A DNA stretch of 64,000 nucleotides from Flavobacterium panacagri (GCF_030378165.1 NZ_CP119766.1:2976001-3040000); one strand, 5' to 3'. Counted from the stretch's first letter, positions 36,057-45,816 are shown. Made by a program: numbers and translations. The notes: a model not told the origin generated them from the letters alone.

Positions 36057-37220
36057 ATGCCTATGAAGAAATTACTACTTTTATTTGTCGTTTTGCTCAG
36101 CTCCGTAAGTGTTTTGGCACAAAGTGAAGAATATTCTGTTGTTGTAAAAGATATCGAAACTTTATTGCCGATAGAAAATGTTACTGTGGTTATTCTAAAG
36201 ACCAAACAGGTTTTAATGACAAATGAAGATGGAAAAGTCACTTTTGTTTTGAGCGGCGGTTCTAATGTAGAAGTTTCCGAAATGAACTATGAAAATCTTA
36301 CAGTGCGCTGGGCTTCATTAAAAGAAAGTGGATTTGTAATTTATCTTAAAAACAAAAAAGAAAACTTAGACGAAGTAGTAGTTTCTCAGGAAAATCTTCA
36401 AAAAACACTTCAGAGAATTGTTTCAAATTCCAAAAAGAAAATAAGTATTTCACATCGTTTAAAAGTATATGTGAGAGAATTTTTTATGCTGGATAATCAA
36501 TACTCGTATTATAATGATGGATTAGTAAACTTTCAATTCAATAAAAACAATACTACAACTTTATTGGTAGAACAGAATCGGTCTTATGGACTGTTGGAAA
36601 CTGATATCAGTGCTGATTTAATGGGGTATAATTTGAATAATATAATGGAAAATTATTCAAATTTTAAATATTTTGAACCTTTACTGGATGCTAAGGCAAA
36701 GAAAGAATATGATTTTACAGTTAAAGGACATTCGAAGAATAAGGATTATTATGTAATGTCTGTTACGCCGCTGGACAAGGCAAAACAAGCTGTAGATAAT
36801 TTTGAAATTATTTACGATCCAGAAAAGAAAATCGTTTTAGAGTTTACGATTTCTGTAACTCCGTCAAATCTGGATAAAATTGAAGAAAAGACTGGTGAAG
36901 GAGACAAAAACATTACCAAATCGTTTGTGAATGTGAGTTACCGTTTGGATGGAAACGATTATTATATGCTGAGTTCAAACGAAGAAATTGGCTATACACT
37001 TATTGGGAAAGAGAAATCTAAAAATATTCAAGTTAGAAACAGTTTTGTAACAACAGGTTTCAATAAGCAGAATTTTACTTATAATGAAAGTGATGTTTTT
37101 AAGGAGAAATCGCTTTTTAATAAAAAGAATAAAATCTTAACCAATTATTGGGATATATCTGGTTTTACAGCCACCGATGAAGAAAAAGCTATCATCGCTT
37201 CATTAGAATTTAAATTGTAA
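36057..37220 (+). CDS. Secreted protein with an N-terminal carboxypeptidase-regulatory-like domain
   Basis: A 387-residue exported protein. A signal peptide (from either ATG 36057 or 36063; ending VSVLAQ) is followed by a beta-sandwich resembling CarboxypepD_reg (~residues 25-105, YSVVVKDIETLLPIENVTV) and a longer beta-rich domain of unknown type (~110-387). Such proteins are common in Bacteroidota envelopes, but the partner is unknown. It converges on the TonB-dependent receptor gene. Confidence 0.75.
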   Translation: MPMKKLLLLFVVLLSSVSVLAQSEEYSVVVKDIETLLPIENVTVVILKTKQVLMTNEDGKVTFVLSGGSNVEVSEMNYENLTVRWASLKESGFVIYLKNKKENLDEVVVSQENLQKTLQRIVSNSKKKISISHRLKVYVREFFMLDNQYSYYNDGLVNFQFNKNNTTTLLVEQNRSYGLLETDISADLMGYNLNNIMENYSNFKYFEPLLDAKAKKEYDFTVKGHSKNKDYYVMSVTPLDKAKQAVDNFEIIYDPEKKIVLEFTISVTPSNLDKIEEKTGEGDKNITKSFVNVSYRLDGNDYYMLSSNEEIGYTLIGKEKSKNIQVRNSFVTTGFNKQNFTYNESDVFKEKSLFNKKNKILTNYWDISGFTATDEEKAIIASLEFKL

Positions 37221-37235
37221 TTAAATAAATAGAAA

Positions 37236-37269
37236 AAAAATCCTGAACGATATAAAGTTCAGGATTTTT
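37236..37269. terminator. Bidirectional terminator
   Basis: Thirteen-base perfect arms at 37236-37248 and 37257-37269 with A and T outer runs, between two convergent genes. Confidence 0.8.
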
Positions 37270-37309
37270 TGTTTTGTCTAGTTGATTGAAGTCGAAGACC
37301 TTTTTAGAT

Positions 37310-40012
37310 TTAGAAATTAAATCCAAGTCTCGCATAGTAATATGCTCCGTTGAACCCCATTTGAACAGCATCCCAATAACCTCCAGCTTCAACCCAGTCA
37401 TCTTGCTGATCAGGATAGATGTTAAGCAAGTTATTGGCACCTATGCTTATTTTAGTTGATTTAGAAACTTTAAAGCCTAAAGTTAAATCGGTTACGATTT
37501 TCGCTCCATAAGTATCTGTAGCTGCTTTCTTTTGATTTGCAAATACCTGAGCATCTGTTTCTGATGGATCAGTTCTATAGTCTTCTGGATCTTCATCCAT
37601 TTGGTAATCTAACAATTTTACCTCGCTGAATCTTGTAAAAGCCAACCCGGCATCAAACCATTTTCTGCCGTAATTTAGGTTTAAACCAAATTTATTTGGC
37701 GGAGCAGAAGCTAATAAAAAAGCTCTGTCACGTTCTCCAAAAAACGTTTTTTCGTCTAAATCACCATTTTTTACTTTGTCAATTTTCATATCGTTGATAT
37801 TTCCAACTAAAGTGGCACCAAATCTATTTTCGTTAATGGTTTTCTTCCAAGCCAAAACAACATCAAGGCCTGTAGTTTTGGTATCAACACCATTTACAAA
37901 AAATTGTGCTTTGTCTACATTCATTCCTAAAGCTGTGGCATCAAAATAACCTGTTAATACAATTCTGTCTTTTACATTAATCATATATCCATCAACTGTT
38001 GCAGTGAAATCTCCAAAACTGGCAGTAAAACCTAAAGAGGCATTAACCGCTTTTTCTTCATTTAGTTTTTGGATTCCAAAAGCTCTTGTTATCGGGCTGT
38101 CATTCGGAGCCAGTAAAACTTCTGTTGCACCTCCAGAACTAAAGTTTGTAAAACGCAAATTATAGTAAATCTGTGCTAAAGAAGGCGCACGGAAACCAGT
38201 ACTTACAGAACCTCTTAAATTAATCTTATCTGTCAATTTAAGTCTTGACGCTAATTTACCATTTACAGTGCTTCCGAAATCACTGTAGTTTTCATAACGC
38301 ACGGCACCGCTCACCATCCAAGCTTCGGTGACGTCTAATTCTGCGTCTGTATAAAGAGAGAAGTTGGTACGGTCTTTATTTACTTCATTCGCTGGGCTGT
38401 ATCCAGGGAAACCTTGTGAACCGCCTGGTCTCGGTTCTCCTGAAATTGGGTCAATTGGAGCACTTTGTGTAGTTGGATCTGTAATTGGAACTCCGTTTGT
38501 GTCGTAGGTTGCGTAAGAACCTTCTTCACCAGCAAAAATTTCAAATTGTTCTACTCTAAATTCAGCACCAAAAGCAAGGTTTAAACCTCCTAAAATGTCG
38601 CCGTAATTTTTTGATAAATCCAGATTGGTTGTGTTTTGAAGTAAACTATGTCCACCTGCATCAAATTCTGTAGGCGATCTTTCTTCAAGAGAAGCGTTTA
38701 GTGTGCCTTTTATATCGTAATGAAATTTGTTTTTTCCTAAAGTGTTACTGAAATCCCATTTCCATCCGCCGGAAGTTTCTGTTCTAATTCCTGCAGCAAT
38801 AGAATTGTCATTTATTTTAGAAGTGATTCTAGGGGTAAATCCGCCTGGGTAGATAGCTTCAACAACTCTTTCTCCATCGTTTCTCGTAAAAGCATAAGCA
38901 TCAGTATCTCTAAAATTACTTCCTCCAAAAGCATAAAATTGTGTTTTGTCTGAAATTGGAACGGCAAGATTTACAAATAAGTTTACGCCTTGAATTTCGG
39001 CTTCACCAAAACCTTTTCTAAAATCAAAACCTGGTCGTAATGTTTTGTTTTTATTTAAAAATTCACCTGTAACATTTACGAAACCTCCTTTAGTTCCAAT
39101 AGGAGTTCCGTAATTTGCAGATACTTTAACAGAACCTCCATCAAAATCCTGATTTTTGCCAAATGAATTTCCATATCCTTTTTGGTCTAATCTGTATCCT
39201 TTAGTATTGGCAGTTCCTTCAGGAAAATCTCCTTTGGCATCCGTATTAAAAGCTCCATAGGTTATGGCACCCGTAAACTCTTTTACATTGTCATTTGTTA
39301 CAATATTAATAACGCCTGCGATGGCATCAGAACCGTATTGAGCGGCGGCACCATCTCTTAATATTTCAATTCTTTTGATGGATGCGGCTGGAATGGCATT
39401 TAAATCTGTACCGGTATTACCACGTCCACGAGTTCCGAATAAATTAATAAGAGACGATTGATGTCTTCTTTTTCCATTAATCAAAACCAAAGTCTGATCT
39501 GGTCCCATACCTCTTAGTGAAGCTGGGTCAACGTGATCGGCACCGTCAGAACCAGATTGTTTATTGGCATTAAACGACGGAGCAACGTATTGTAAAAGTT
39601 CATTGATTTCAAGTTTACCGCTTTGTGTAGTCACATCTTTTACGTTGATTACATCAATAGGAACGGCTGAGTTCACAACTGTTCTTTTGGCATTTCTAGA
39701 ACCAACGACTACAACATCATTTAATATTTGCCCGTCACTTTCGCTTAGTATAACGTCTACTTTGTCTCCAGAAACGGTTTTTTCAACAGTTGAAAATCCC
39801 ATATAGCTAAAAACTAATGTGGCACCCTCTTTTATTTTTATTCTAAAACTGCCCTCAAAGTCGGTCGATACGCCATTTGATGTTCCTTTTTCGACAATAT
39901 TAACACCAGGAAGTGGGTTTCCAGATTTGTCTTTTACAAGACCCGAGACCTCTTTTTGCGCAAAGAGAAATGCTGAATTCAGCAGAAATAGTAATAATGC
40001 AATCTTTTTCAT
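37310..40012 (-). CDS. TonB-dependent outer-membrane receptor
   Basis: A 900-residue outer-membrane transporter. Signal peptide (1-18, ending FLFAQ), CarboxypepD_reg-like domain (~20-105, VSGLVKDKSGNPLPGVNIV), plug domain (~115-225, including SIKRIEILRDGAAAQYGSDAIAGVI split over two lines) and a 22-strand barrel ending in ARLGFNF with terminal Phe. No SusD-type lipoprotein lies next to it, so this looks like a stand-alone receptor rather than a SusC. The ligand (siderophore, vitamin or peptide) is unknown. The ATG at 40012 is preferred because it gives a clean signal peptide. Confidence 0.92.
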   Translation of the reverse strand: MKKIALLLFLLNSAFLFAQKEVSGLVKDKSGNPLPGVNIVEKGTSNGVSTDFEGSFRIKIKEGATLVFSYMGFSTVEKTVSGDKVDVILSESDGQILNDVVVVGSRNAKRTVVNSAVPIDVINVKDVTTQSGKLEINELLQYVAPSFNANKQSGSDGADHVDPASLRGMGPDQTLVLINGKRRHQSSLINLFGTRGRGNTGTDLNAIPAASIKRIEILRDGAAAQYGSDAIAGVINIVTNDNVKEFTGAITYGAFNTDAKGDFPEGTANTKGYRLDQKGYGNSFGKNQDFDGGSVKVSANYGTPIGTKGGFVNVTGEFLNKNKTLRPGFDFRKGFGEAEIQGVNLFVNLAVPISDKTQFYAFGGSNFRDTDAYAFTRNDGERVVEAIYPGGFTPRITSKINDNSIAAGIRTETSGGWKWDFSNTLGKNKFHYDIKGTLNASLEERSPTEFDAGGHSLLQNTTNLDLSKNYGDILGGLNLAFGAEFRVEQFEIFAGEEGSYATYDTNGVPITDPTTQSAPIDPISGEPRPGGSQGFPGYSPANEVNKDRTNFSLYTDAELDVTEAWMVSGAVRYENYSDFGSTVNGKLASRLKLTDKINLRGSVSTGFRAPSLAQIYYNLRFTNFSSGGATEVLLAPNDSPITRAFGIQKLNEEKAVNASLGFTASFGDFTATVDGYMINVKDRIVLTGYFDATALGMNVDKAQFFVNGVDTKTTGLDVVLAWKKTINENRFGATLVGNINDMKIDKVKNGDLDEKTFFGERDRAFLLASAPPNKFGLNLNYGRKWFDAGLAFTRFSEVKLLDYQMDEDPEDYRTDPSETDAQVFANQKKAATDTYGAKIVTDLTLGFKVSKSTKISIGANNLLNIYPDQQDDWVEAGGYWDAVQMGFNGAYYYARLGFNF

Positions 40013-40164
40013 GGTTATTGGTTTATTGATTTGTTTTTTGTTGATCAGTTTTATAAAATTAATGTTTTTTAACAAAAAATTAATAAATTGTTTAAAAATT
40101 TAGTCAAATAGCTTTAAAATTATATTATTGAACATTTTTACTTCGCGCAAGAGCTATTAAATCT

Positions 40165-40172
40165 TATATTTG
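40165..40172 (+). promoter_or_regulatory. -7 box upstream of ychF
   Basis: TATATTTG, followed by C, fits TAnnTTTG and lies 134 bases before ychF, implying a moderately long leader. Confidence 0.5.
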
Positions 40173-40305
40173 CAAAATTTTAAAGCCAAAAAATATCATT
40201 TTGGCAGAAACAAGAAAAACGCGTAAAATCATAAGGCATTAAAATACAACGTTTAATGTTTTAGGCTCAAACAAAAAGCCGAATAAAATAAATAGAAACA
40301 AACAG

Positions 40306-41400
40306 ATGAAAGCAGGAATTGTAGGATTGCCAAATGTTGGAAAATCAACATTATTTAATTGTTTATCTAATGCAAAAGCGCAGAGTGCTAACTTTCCGTT
40401 TTGTACAATCGAACCTAATATTGGTGTTGTAAACGTTCCAGATCCAAGAATCAATAAATTGGAAGAATTGGTAAAACCAGAGCGCGTTCAAATGGCAACT
40501 GTTGATATTGTAGATATCGCAGGTTTGGTAAAAGGAGCGAGTAAAGGTGAAGGTCTTGGAAATCAGTTCTTAGGAAACATTAGAGAGTGTAATGCTATTA
40601 TTCACGTTTTACGTTGTTTTGACAATGATAATATTGTACACGTTGACGGAAATGTAAATCCAATTCGTGACAAAGAAACTATCGATATCGAATTGCAGTT
40701 AAAAGATTTAGAAACAATCGAAAAACGTTTAGAAAAAGTAAAACGCGCTGCAAAAACAGGAAATAAAGAAGCTCAGACTGAGGAGGCTTTATTAAATAGA
40801 ATTAGAGAAGCTCTTTTGCAGGCTAAATCTGCTAGAACAATTATTCCTCAAAGCAATGATGAAGAAGTTCTAATGGAAGGTTTTCAATTAATTACAGCAA
40901 AACCAGTTTTGTACGTTTGTAATGTTGACGAAAGTTCTGCTGTAAACGGAAACAAATATGTTGATCAAGTTCGTGAATTAGTTAAAGACGAAGATGCTGA
41001 AGTAATTATTCTTTCAGTAGGAGCAGAGGCTGATATTACAGAATTAGAAAGCTACGAAGAGCGTCAAGTTTTCCTTGAAGACATGGGATTAACTGAGCCA
41101 GGAGCATCTGTTTTGATTCGTGCTGCTTATAAATTATTAAAACAACAAACTTACTTTACTGCTGGTGTAAAAGAAGTTCGTGCTTGGACAATCAATATTG
41201 GAGCTACTGCGCCTCAAGCAGCAGGAGTTATCCACACTGATTTCGAAAAAGGTTTCATTCGTGCAGAAGTTATCTCATACGAAGATTATGTTCAATACGG
41301 TTCTGAGGCAAAAGCAAAAGAAGCTGGGAAATTTAAAGTGGAAGGAAAAGAGTATGTTGTAAAAGATGGTGATGTAATGCACTTCCGTTTCAATGTTTAA
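40306..41400 (+). CDS. ychF: Redox-regulated ATPase YchF
   Basis: A 364-residue Obg-family P-loop protein that prefers ATP over GTP and associates with ribosomes. The opening MKAGIVGLPNVGKSTLFN carries the P-loop; DIVDIAGLVKGASKGEGLGN is switch II. The NxxE motif in CNVDESS follows, and a C-terminal TGS domain (~residues 280-364, ending MHFRFNV) is present. Length and order match the universal family. Confidence 0.96.
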   Translation: MKAGIVGLPNVGKSTLFNCLSNAKAQSANFPFCTIEPNIGVVNVPDPRINKLEELVKPERVQMATVDIVDIAGLVKGASKGEGLGNQFLGNIRECNAIIHVLRCFDNDNIVHVDGNVNPIRDKETIDIELQLKDLETIEKRLEKVKRAAKTGNKEAQTEEALLNRIREALLQAKSARTIIPQSNDEEVLMEGFQLITAKPVLYVCNVDESSAVNGNKYVDQVRELVKDEDAEVIILSVGAEADITELESYEERQVFLEDMGLTEPGASVLIRAAYKLLKQQTYFTAGVKEVRAWTINIGATAPQAAGVIHTDFEKGFIRAEVISYEDYVQYGSEAKAKEAGKFKVEGKEYVVKDGDVMHFRFNV

Positions 41401-41413
41401 TTTTTTTTCTAGA

Positions 41414-41469
41414 GAATATAGAATAAAGAATATAGAATAAAGAATATAGAATAAAGAATATAGAGAATA
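41414..41469. repeat. Tandem 14-base repeat
   Basis: Three perfect copies of GAATATAGAATAAA (41414-41455) and a partial fourth. A reverse-complement relative occurs at 10415-10440. Confidence 0.75.
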
Positions 41470-41477
41470 GACTAAAA

Positions 41478-41507
41478 AACTGCTGGAGAGATTCAGCAGT
41501 TTTTTTA
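41478..41507 (+). terminator. Terminator downstream of ychF
   Basis: Arms AACTGCTG (41478-41485) and CAGCAGTT (41494-41501) followed by a T run. Confidence 0.75.
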
Positions 41508-41530
41508 TGTTCAAAAAGTAAAACACACCG

Positions 41531-41638
41531 TTTGTCATTTCGACTGAAAGGAGAAATCACACTCGTGAATCTGCAAAGAGAATCGTCAATCTTTGTCGAG
41601 TTTCTAGTGTGATTTCTCCTTTCAGTCGAAATGACAAA
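41531..41638. repeat. Interspersed palindrome, family A copy 2
   Basis: Perfect 33-bp inverted arms at 41531-41563 and 41606-41638 around a 42-base loop. The arm core is shared with the copy at 17611-17696. The terminal TTTGTCATTTCGAC is the outermost conserved part. It could fold into a very stable hairpin or represent a non-coding mobile palindrome. Confidence 0.8.
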
Positions 41639-41763
41639 TTAGTGCGCTTTCGCGAAAGCGAATCTATAAAATCAGTTTTCCATTTTCACAGTTGAAAATT
41701 TTTGGCTTAAAAATTGGTTACAGAAAAAATAACCAATTACTAATCTAAAATCAACCAATTAAA

Positions 41764-42441
41764 ATGCTAAAAAAATCATTCAAAATTTTCGGCTGGACAC
41801 TTTTCGGAATCTTTAGTTTTCTTGCTTTGTATGTTACAGCAGTTCTTATTATTTCAAAAATCGGAGTAAACTCAGATGTTGTTCAAGTCGAGGAGCAAAA
41901 TGCAATTCCAATTTACATTCTTTCCAATGGCGTTCATACGGATATTGTTGTTCCAATTAAAAACGAAATCAAAGATTGGCGAAATGAAATTCAGTTTAAT
42001 CAAACTCAATCCAGAGATTCTTTAATGAATTTTATTGCTTTTGGCTGGGGCGATAAAGGTTTTTATCTAGATACGCCGGAATGGTCAGACTTAAAAGCGA
42101 GCACAGCTCTAAAAGCGGCGTTTGGGGTGAGTTCTTCCGCCATGCATACTACATTTTTTAAACAGTTGAGAGAAGGTGAAGACTGCAAACGAATTCTGGT
42201 TTCAAAAGAAAATTACCAAAATTTAGTCCATTATATTTCTGATAGTTTTAATAATCCAGTTCATCCAGAATGGATTCAAGGTCACAGCTACGGAAAAAAA
42301 GATGCTTTTTATGAAGCCAAAGGAAGTTATAGTCTTTTTTATACTTGTAATACATGGGCAAATAATGCACTAAAAGCAGCGAATCAAAAAGCAAGTTTAT
42401 GGACAGTTTATGATAAGGGAATTTTTTGTCATTATAAATGA
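41764..42441 (+). CDS. TIGR02117 (DUF2459) family membrane-anchored protein
   Basis: A 225-residue protein with an N-terminal membrane helix (~9-30) and a conserved domain. Its hallmarks are SNGVHTDIVVPI (~54-66), FGWGDKGFYLDTP (~91-103), the Met-His pair in SSAMHTTF (~125-132) and YTCNTWANNALK (~197-208). The retained His and Cys residues suggest a papain-like or NlpC-like catalytic arrangement, but the function is not established. Confidence 0.8.
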   Translation: MLKKSFKIFGWTLFGIFSFLALYVTAVLIISKIGVNSDVVQVEEQNAIPIYILSNGVHTDIVVPIKNEIKDWRNEIQFNQTQSRDSLMNFIAFGWGDKGFYLDTPEWSDLKASTALKAAFGVSSSAMHTTFFKQLREGEDCKRILVSKENYQNLVHYISDSFNNPVHPEWIQGHSYGKKDAFYEAKGSYSLFYTCNTWANNALKAANQKASLWTVYDKGIFCHYK

Positions 42442-42448
42442 CCTTATC

Positions 42449-43123
42449 ATGAAAAGAACATTTTTGATTATAATCATAACGATAGTAATTATTTCCTGCA
42501 AAAAAGCAGATGCTCTAGCTTGTGTAAATTGTATGTCTTTTTATTTTGAAAATCCACAGCCTGAAAAAGATTCCGAATTAGATCGTTTTCCAAATAGATT
42601 TAAAGGACTATATGCAAATAATGATTCAACTTTTATTAGAATTGAAGAAGATAGAATTTTGGAAGAATACTTCCGCAAATTTAAACTTCATAGACTTGCA
42701 TTGGATTCGTTAAAGACAGAATATGATATTGTTGATGGCAAATTAATATCAAAAGATACAAAAGAAAAATATGATATGCTTTCAAAAGGCGATTCAATAG
42801 AATTAATACAAAAGCACATAGGTACTTTGTTTAGGTTTTCACTTTATCAAAAAGCAAAACGAATGGATGGTCAATTAATTCTGAGTAGAAAAGATTCTAT
42901 ATTTTGGGATATTCAAATTTTGTCACTTCAAAATAATACCATAAAATTTAAAAGATTTTATGAAGGACAGGATTTGAAAAAACTTGATTCTGTCACTAAG
43001 ATAAAAGGGAAAATGCTCGATTCGATTTCATATTTAATCAAGCCAAGTAGAAGTGAGTTCAAAAAAATATTAAAAATTAAAAAGCTAGGTTACGATCGGG
43101 ACTTTACAAAAGTCCTGAAATAA
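42449..43123 (+). CDS. Lipoprotein of unknown function
   Basis: A 224-residue lipoprotein (MKRTFLIIIITIVIISCKK, lipid Cys at residue 17). The mature region is charged and helical-looking, with a CVNC pair near residues 26-29. The start at 42449 is chosen to give a proper signal; the frame is open a further 39 bases upstream, overlapping the previous gene. Family not recognised. Confidence 0.7.
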   Translation: MKRTFLIIIITIVIISCKKADALACVNCMSFYFENPQPEKDSELDRFPNRFKGLYANNDSTFIRIEEDRILEEYFRKFKLHRLALDSLKTEYDIVDGKLISKDTKEKYDMLSKGDSIELIQKHIGTLFRFSLYQKAKRMDGQLILSRKDSIFWDIQILSLQNNTIKFKRFYEGQDLKKLDSVTKIKGKMLDSISYLIKPSRSEFKKILKIKKLGYDRDFTKVLK

Positions 43124-43248
43124 ATAATATTCCGCCAGGAATAAGAAAAAATATTCTGTTAGGAATATCTCATCGGTAGACCTCGGATATATGGGAAAAA
43201 TATAAAATTCCAATAAAAATCAAGAATTAACGAATTTTCATTATTGCG

Positions 43249-43256
43249 TAAATTTG
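43249..43256 (+). promoter_or_regulatory. -7 box for the yihY-pncB operon
   Basis: TAAATTTG fits TAnnTTTG, 23 bases before the ATG at 43280. Confidence 0.55.
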
Positions 43257-43279
43257 AGTGAATATCAAAAAATCAGCAA

Positions 43280-44239
43280 ATGAAAATCAAAAATATATTC
43301 TCCAAAACATGGTTTCTTTTAAAGAATACCTTTTTAGAATTTAATGATGATAATGCAATTAAACTTAGTGCTGCACTAGCGTACTATACCATATTTGCAT
43401 TACCGCCTTTGTTAATTATTGTTATCACAATCTGTGGTGTCTTTTTTGGAGAAGAAGCGGTAACTGGCGAATTGTACGGACAAATAAACGGTTTGGTAGG
43501 TAATGGCGCGGCGACACAAATTCAGGAAGCTATCAAAAATGTGCAATTATCCGGAGATAATGTTTTTGCAACTGTATTTGGAGTTGTAATGTTGTTAATC
43601 GGAGCGTCGGGAGTTTTTGCCGAGATACAAAGTTCTATTAATTTTATTTGGGGACTCCGTGCAAAACCGGATAAAGGAATTAAGAAATTTATTCAAAACC
43701 GTTTGATGTCATTTTCTATGATTGCTTCTGTTGGTTTTTTAATGTTGGTCAGCCTTTTTATAAGTACAACTTTAGACTTGCTTAGTACGCGATTAAAAGT
43801 CTATTTCCCTGAGAGTACGGTTTATTTATTTTATGTAGTTAATATGATTATTGTACTGGCAAGTATCAGTACTCTTTTTGCTATTATTTTTAGAACATTG
43901 CCAGACGGGAAAATAAGATGGAAAGATGCTTTTATAGGATCAGGAGTTACTGCAGTACTTTTTATGATTGGTAAATTTGCCATTGGCTTTTATTTAGGCA
44001 GTTCAACAGTAGCTTCAGTTTACGGTGCGGCTGGTTCTGTGATAATAATTCTGGTTTGGGTTTATTATTCGGCAATAATTCTGTATTTTGGAGCTGAATT
44101 TACGAAGGTCTATGCTAAATCGTACGGAGGTAAAATTTATCCGAATGAATATTCAGTAGAAATAGCAAAAGAGATTTACGAAATTGACGAACCCAAAAAA
44201 GAACCAATAGAACAAACACTACAAAAAGAGAAGCCATGA
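43280..44239 (+). CDS. YihY/virulence factor BrkB family membrane protein
   Basis: A 319-residue inner-membrane protein with about six helices. The family pattern is clear: IKLSAALAYYTIFALPPLLI (~28-47), EIQSSINFIWG (~114-124), and GSVIIILVWVYYSAIILYFGAEFTKVYA near residues 250-280 (split here). The function of the family is unsettled; the old RNase BN label is not supported. It overlaps the next gene by four bases (ATGA), starting a four-gene operon. Confidence 0.9.
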   Translation: MKIKNIFSKTWFLLKNTFLEFNDDNAIKLSAALAYYTIFALPPLLIIVITICGVFFGEEAVTGELYGQINGLVGNGAATQIQEAIKNVQLSGDNVFATVFGVVMLLIGASGVFAEIQSSINFIWGLRAKPDKGIKKFIQNRLMSFSMIASVGFLMLVSLFISTTLDLLSTRLKVYFPESTVYLFYVVNMIIVLASISTLFAIIFRTLPDGKIRWKDAFIGSGVTAVLFMIGKFAIGFYLGSSTVASVYGAAGSVIIILVWVYYSAIILYFGAEFTKVYAKSYGGKIYPNEYSVEIAKEIYEIDEPKKEPIEQTLQKEKP

Positions 44240-44760
44240 AAATTATAGCATTTGGAGGAAGTAATAGTACGCAATCTATCAACAAACGTTTCGCGACTTA
44301 TGCATCAAGTTTATTTGAAAATGCAGCTGTTGAGGTTTTAGATCTTAACGATTTTGCGATGCCAGTATTCAGTGTTGATTTGGAGAAAGAAATCGGACAG
44401 CATGAAGTGGCGAAAGCTTTTTTGAGTAAACTTAAAGAAGCTGATGTTTTAGTGGTTTCTATGGCAGAAAATAACGGAAATTATTCTGTTGCTTTCAAAA
44501 ATGTTTTCGACTGGAGTTCCCGAATTGAAAAAGATGTTTTTCAGCACAAACCAATGTTGTTATTGGCTACTTCGCCAGGAGGAAGAGGCGGTGCATCTGT
44601 TTTAGGAATTGCACAAAATCTTTTTCCTCGTTATGGTGCAGAAATTAAAGGAAGTTTTTCATTGCCAGCATTTGGCTCGAATTTTGATTTACAACAGAAT
44701 AAAATTTCTAACATTGAGTTAGATCAAGAACTGAAAGATATTATCAAATCAAATTTCTAA
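44236..44760 (+). CDS. NADPH-dependent FMN reductase-type flavoprotein
   Basis: A 174-residue flavodoxin-fold oxidoreductase. IIAFGGSNSTQSINKRF (residues 3-19) is the FMN phosphate loop, SMAENNGNYSVAFKNVFDW (~75-93) and LLATSPGGRGG (~109-119) are family signatures. It would reduce flavin or quinone substrates in the cytosol. Translationally coupled to the yihY-like gene, with the next gene beginning right after its stop. Confidence 0.88.
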   Translation: MKIIAFGGSNSTQSINKRFATYASSLFENAAVEVLDLNDFAMPVFSVDLEKEIGQHEVAKAFLSKLKEADVLVVSMAENNGNYSVAFKNVFDWSSRIEKDVFQHKPMLLLATSPGGRGGASVLGIAQNLFPRYGAEIKGSFSLPAFGSNFDLQQNKISNIELDQELKDIIKSNF

Positions 44761-45741
44761 ATGCCACAAAAAAAGATTGCCCTAATTTTATTTTTACTAA
44801 ATATCTTTTTTATCAATTTTACTTTTTCTCAAAAGATTAGTGAAGTCGATAAAATAGTTGCTAAATACCCTAAAAGCTTTGACAGCACCGAAAAATTAGC
44901 AGAAAGAATCGAAAAAGATTTTGATTCGGATGCTGAACGCGCACGTGCTATTTACAGCTGGATTGCTTTCAATATAAAATACGATTATAATATGTATTTA
45001 AATCCTCCGAAAGTTCAGGGTTTCAGCTATTCTTCAGAAGCTGAAAAACAACAAAAAATCAAACAGCTCAACGATAATTTAATTCAAAAAGCTTTTAAAT
45101 CTAAAAAAGCAGTTTGTGAAGGATTTACGGCTTTGTATCAGCATTTGGCTTCCTTGATGGATATTAAATGCGAAATAATCCGCGGTGATTCTAAAATTTC
45201 ACCGAGAGATATTGGTCGTAAAAATACATCATCCAATCATGCCTGGAATATGGTTTTGATTGATAAAAAATGGAGATTGATTGATGTAACTTGGGGACAA
45301 GGTTATTATGACAGCAGTAAAGGCAGAATGGTAAACGATTTCAACCCGATTTATTTTGATACCGATCCAGATTACTTTTTTGCAAAACATTTTCCAGATT
45401 CAGGTACTTATTTAGGAAAGAGGTTAAGTAAAGAAGATTTTTTAAATGGGCCTTTAATTTATAATACTACAATTGAGAATGATTACAAAATCAAATCACC
45501 AGATTCGGGTATAATTGAAGCCAGAAATGGAGATAAAATTACATTTGAAATCAAAAATCTTTCGAAATCAAATCAGGTTTTTTACGTGAATAAAAAGAAT
45601 CAGGCTGTGAAAGTGCAAAATCCGAAAGAGAAACGAGGCGGTTTGGAATTTCAAATTACAGTTGATAATAATGTTGGTGAATATATTACTGTTTTTGTAG
45701 ATGGTAATAGTGTTGTTTCTTTTAAAATAGTTTCGAAATAA
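44761..45741 (+). CDS. Secreted transglutaminase-like protein
   Basis: A 326-residue protein with a signal peptide (1-23, ending TFSQ) and a transglutaminase-like cysteine protease core. The triad is Cys119 (KAVCEGFTALYQ), His160 (SSNHAWNMVLID) and Asp175 (WRLIDVTWGQ). A C-terminal beta domain (~240-326) follows. In Bacteroidota this architecture is usually called a transglutaminase domain protein, with peptidase or cross-linking activity unproven. No gap separates it from the flavoprotein gene. Confidence 0.85.
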   Translation: MPQKKIALILFLLNIFFINFTFSQKISEVDKIVAKYPKSFDSTEKLAERIEKDFDSDAERARAIYSWIAFNIKYDYNMYLNPPKVQGFSYSSEAEKQQKIKQLNDNLIQKAFKSKKAVCEGFTALYQHLASLMDIKCEIIRGDSKISPRDIGRKNTSSNHAWNMVLIDKKWRLIDVTWGQGYYDSSKGRMVNDFNPIYFDTDPDYFFAKHFPDSGTYLGKRLSKEDFLNGPLIYNTTIENDYKIKSPDSGIIEARNGDKITFEIKNLSKSNQVFYVNKKNQAVKVQNPKEKRGGLEFQITVDNNVGEYITVFVDGNSVVSFKIVSK

Positions 45742-45816
45742 AAGATTAGAATTTAGATTTTTCTTCTTTTGTTAAAATTGCCGTACCTTAGCAAGAATGA
45801 TCCGAATTTGAGCGTT

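Larger units (their letters stand above)
41401..41763. other. Repeat-rich intergenic region between ychF and the TIGR02117 gene
   Basis: This stretch contains a tandem 14-mer, a terminator and a large palindrome, annotated separately. No gene is supported; the minus-strand open frame over 41275-41538 is made of low-complexity repeat. Confidence 0.6.

Noticed and set aside
41275..41538. Minus-strand open frame of 87 codons after ychF
   Set aside because: Most of it is translated from the tandem repeat and AT-rich terminator region, giving Tyr/Leu/Ser low complexity; no family signal.
45769..45816. TTG-initiated N-terminal extension of pncB
   Set aside because: Non-ATG start and the extension is not typical of the family, which begins at the ATG 45817 with TFLKSILDNDFYK.
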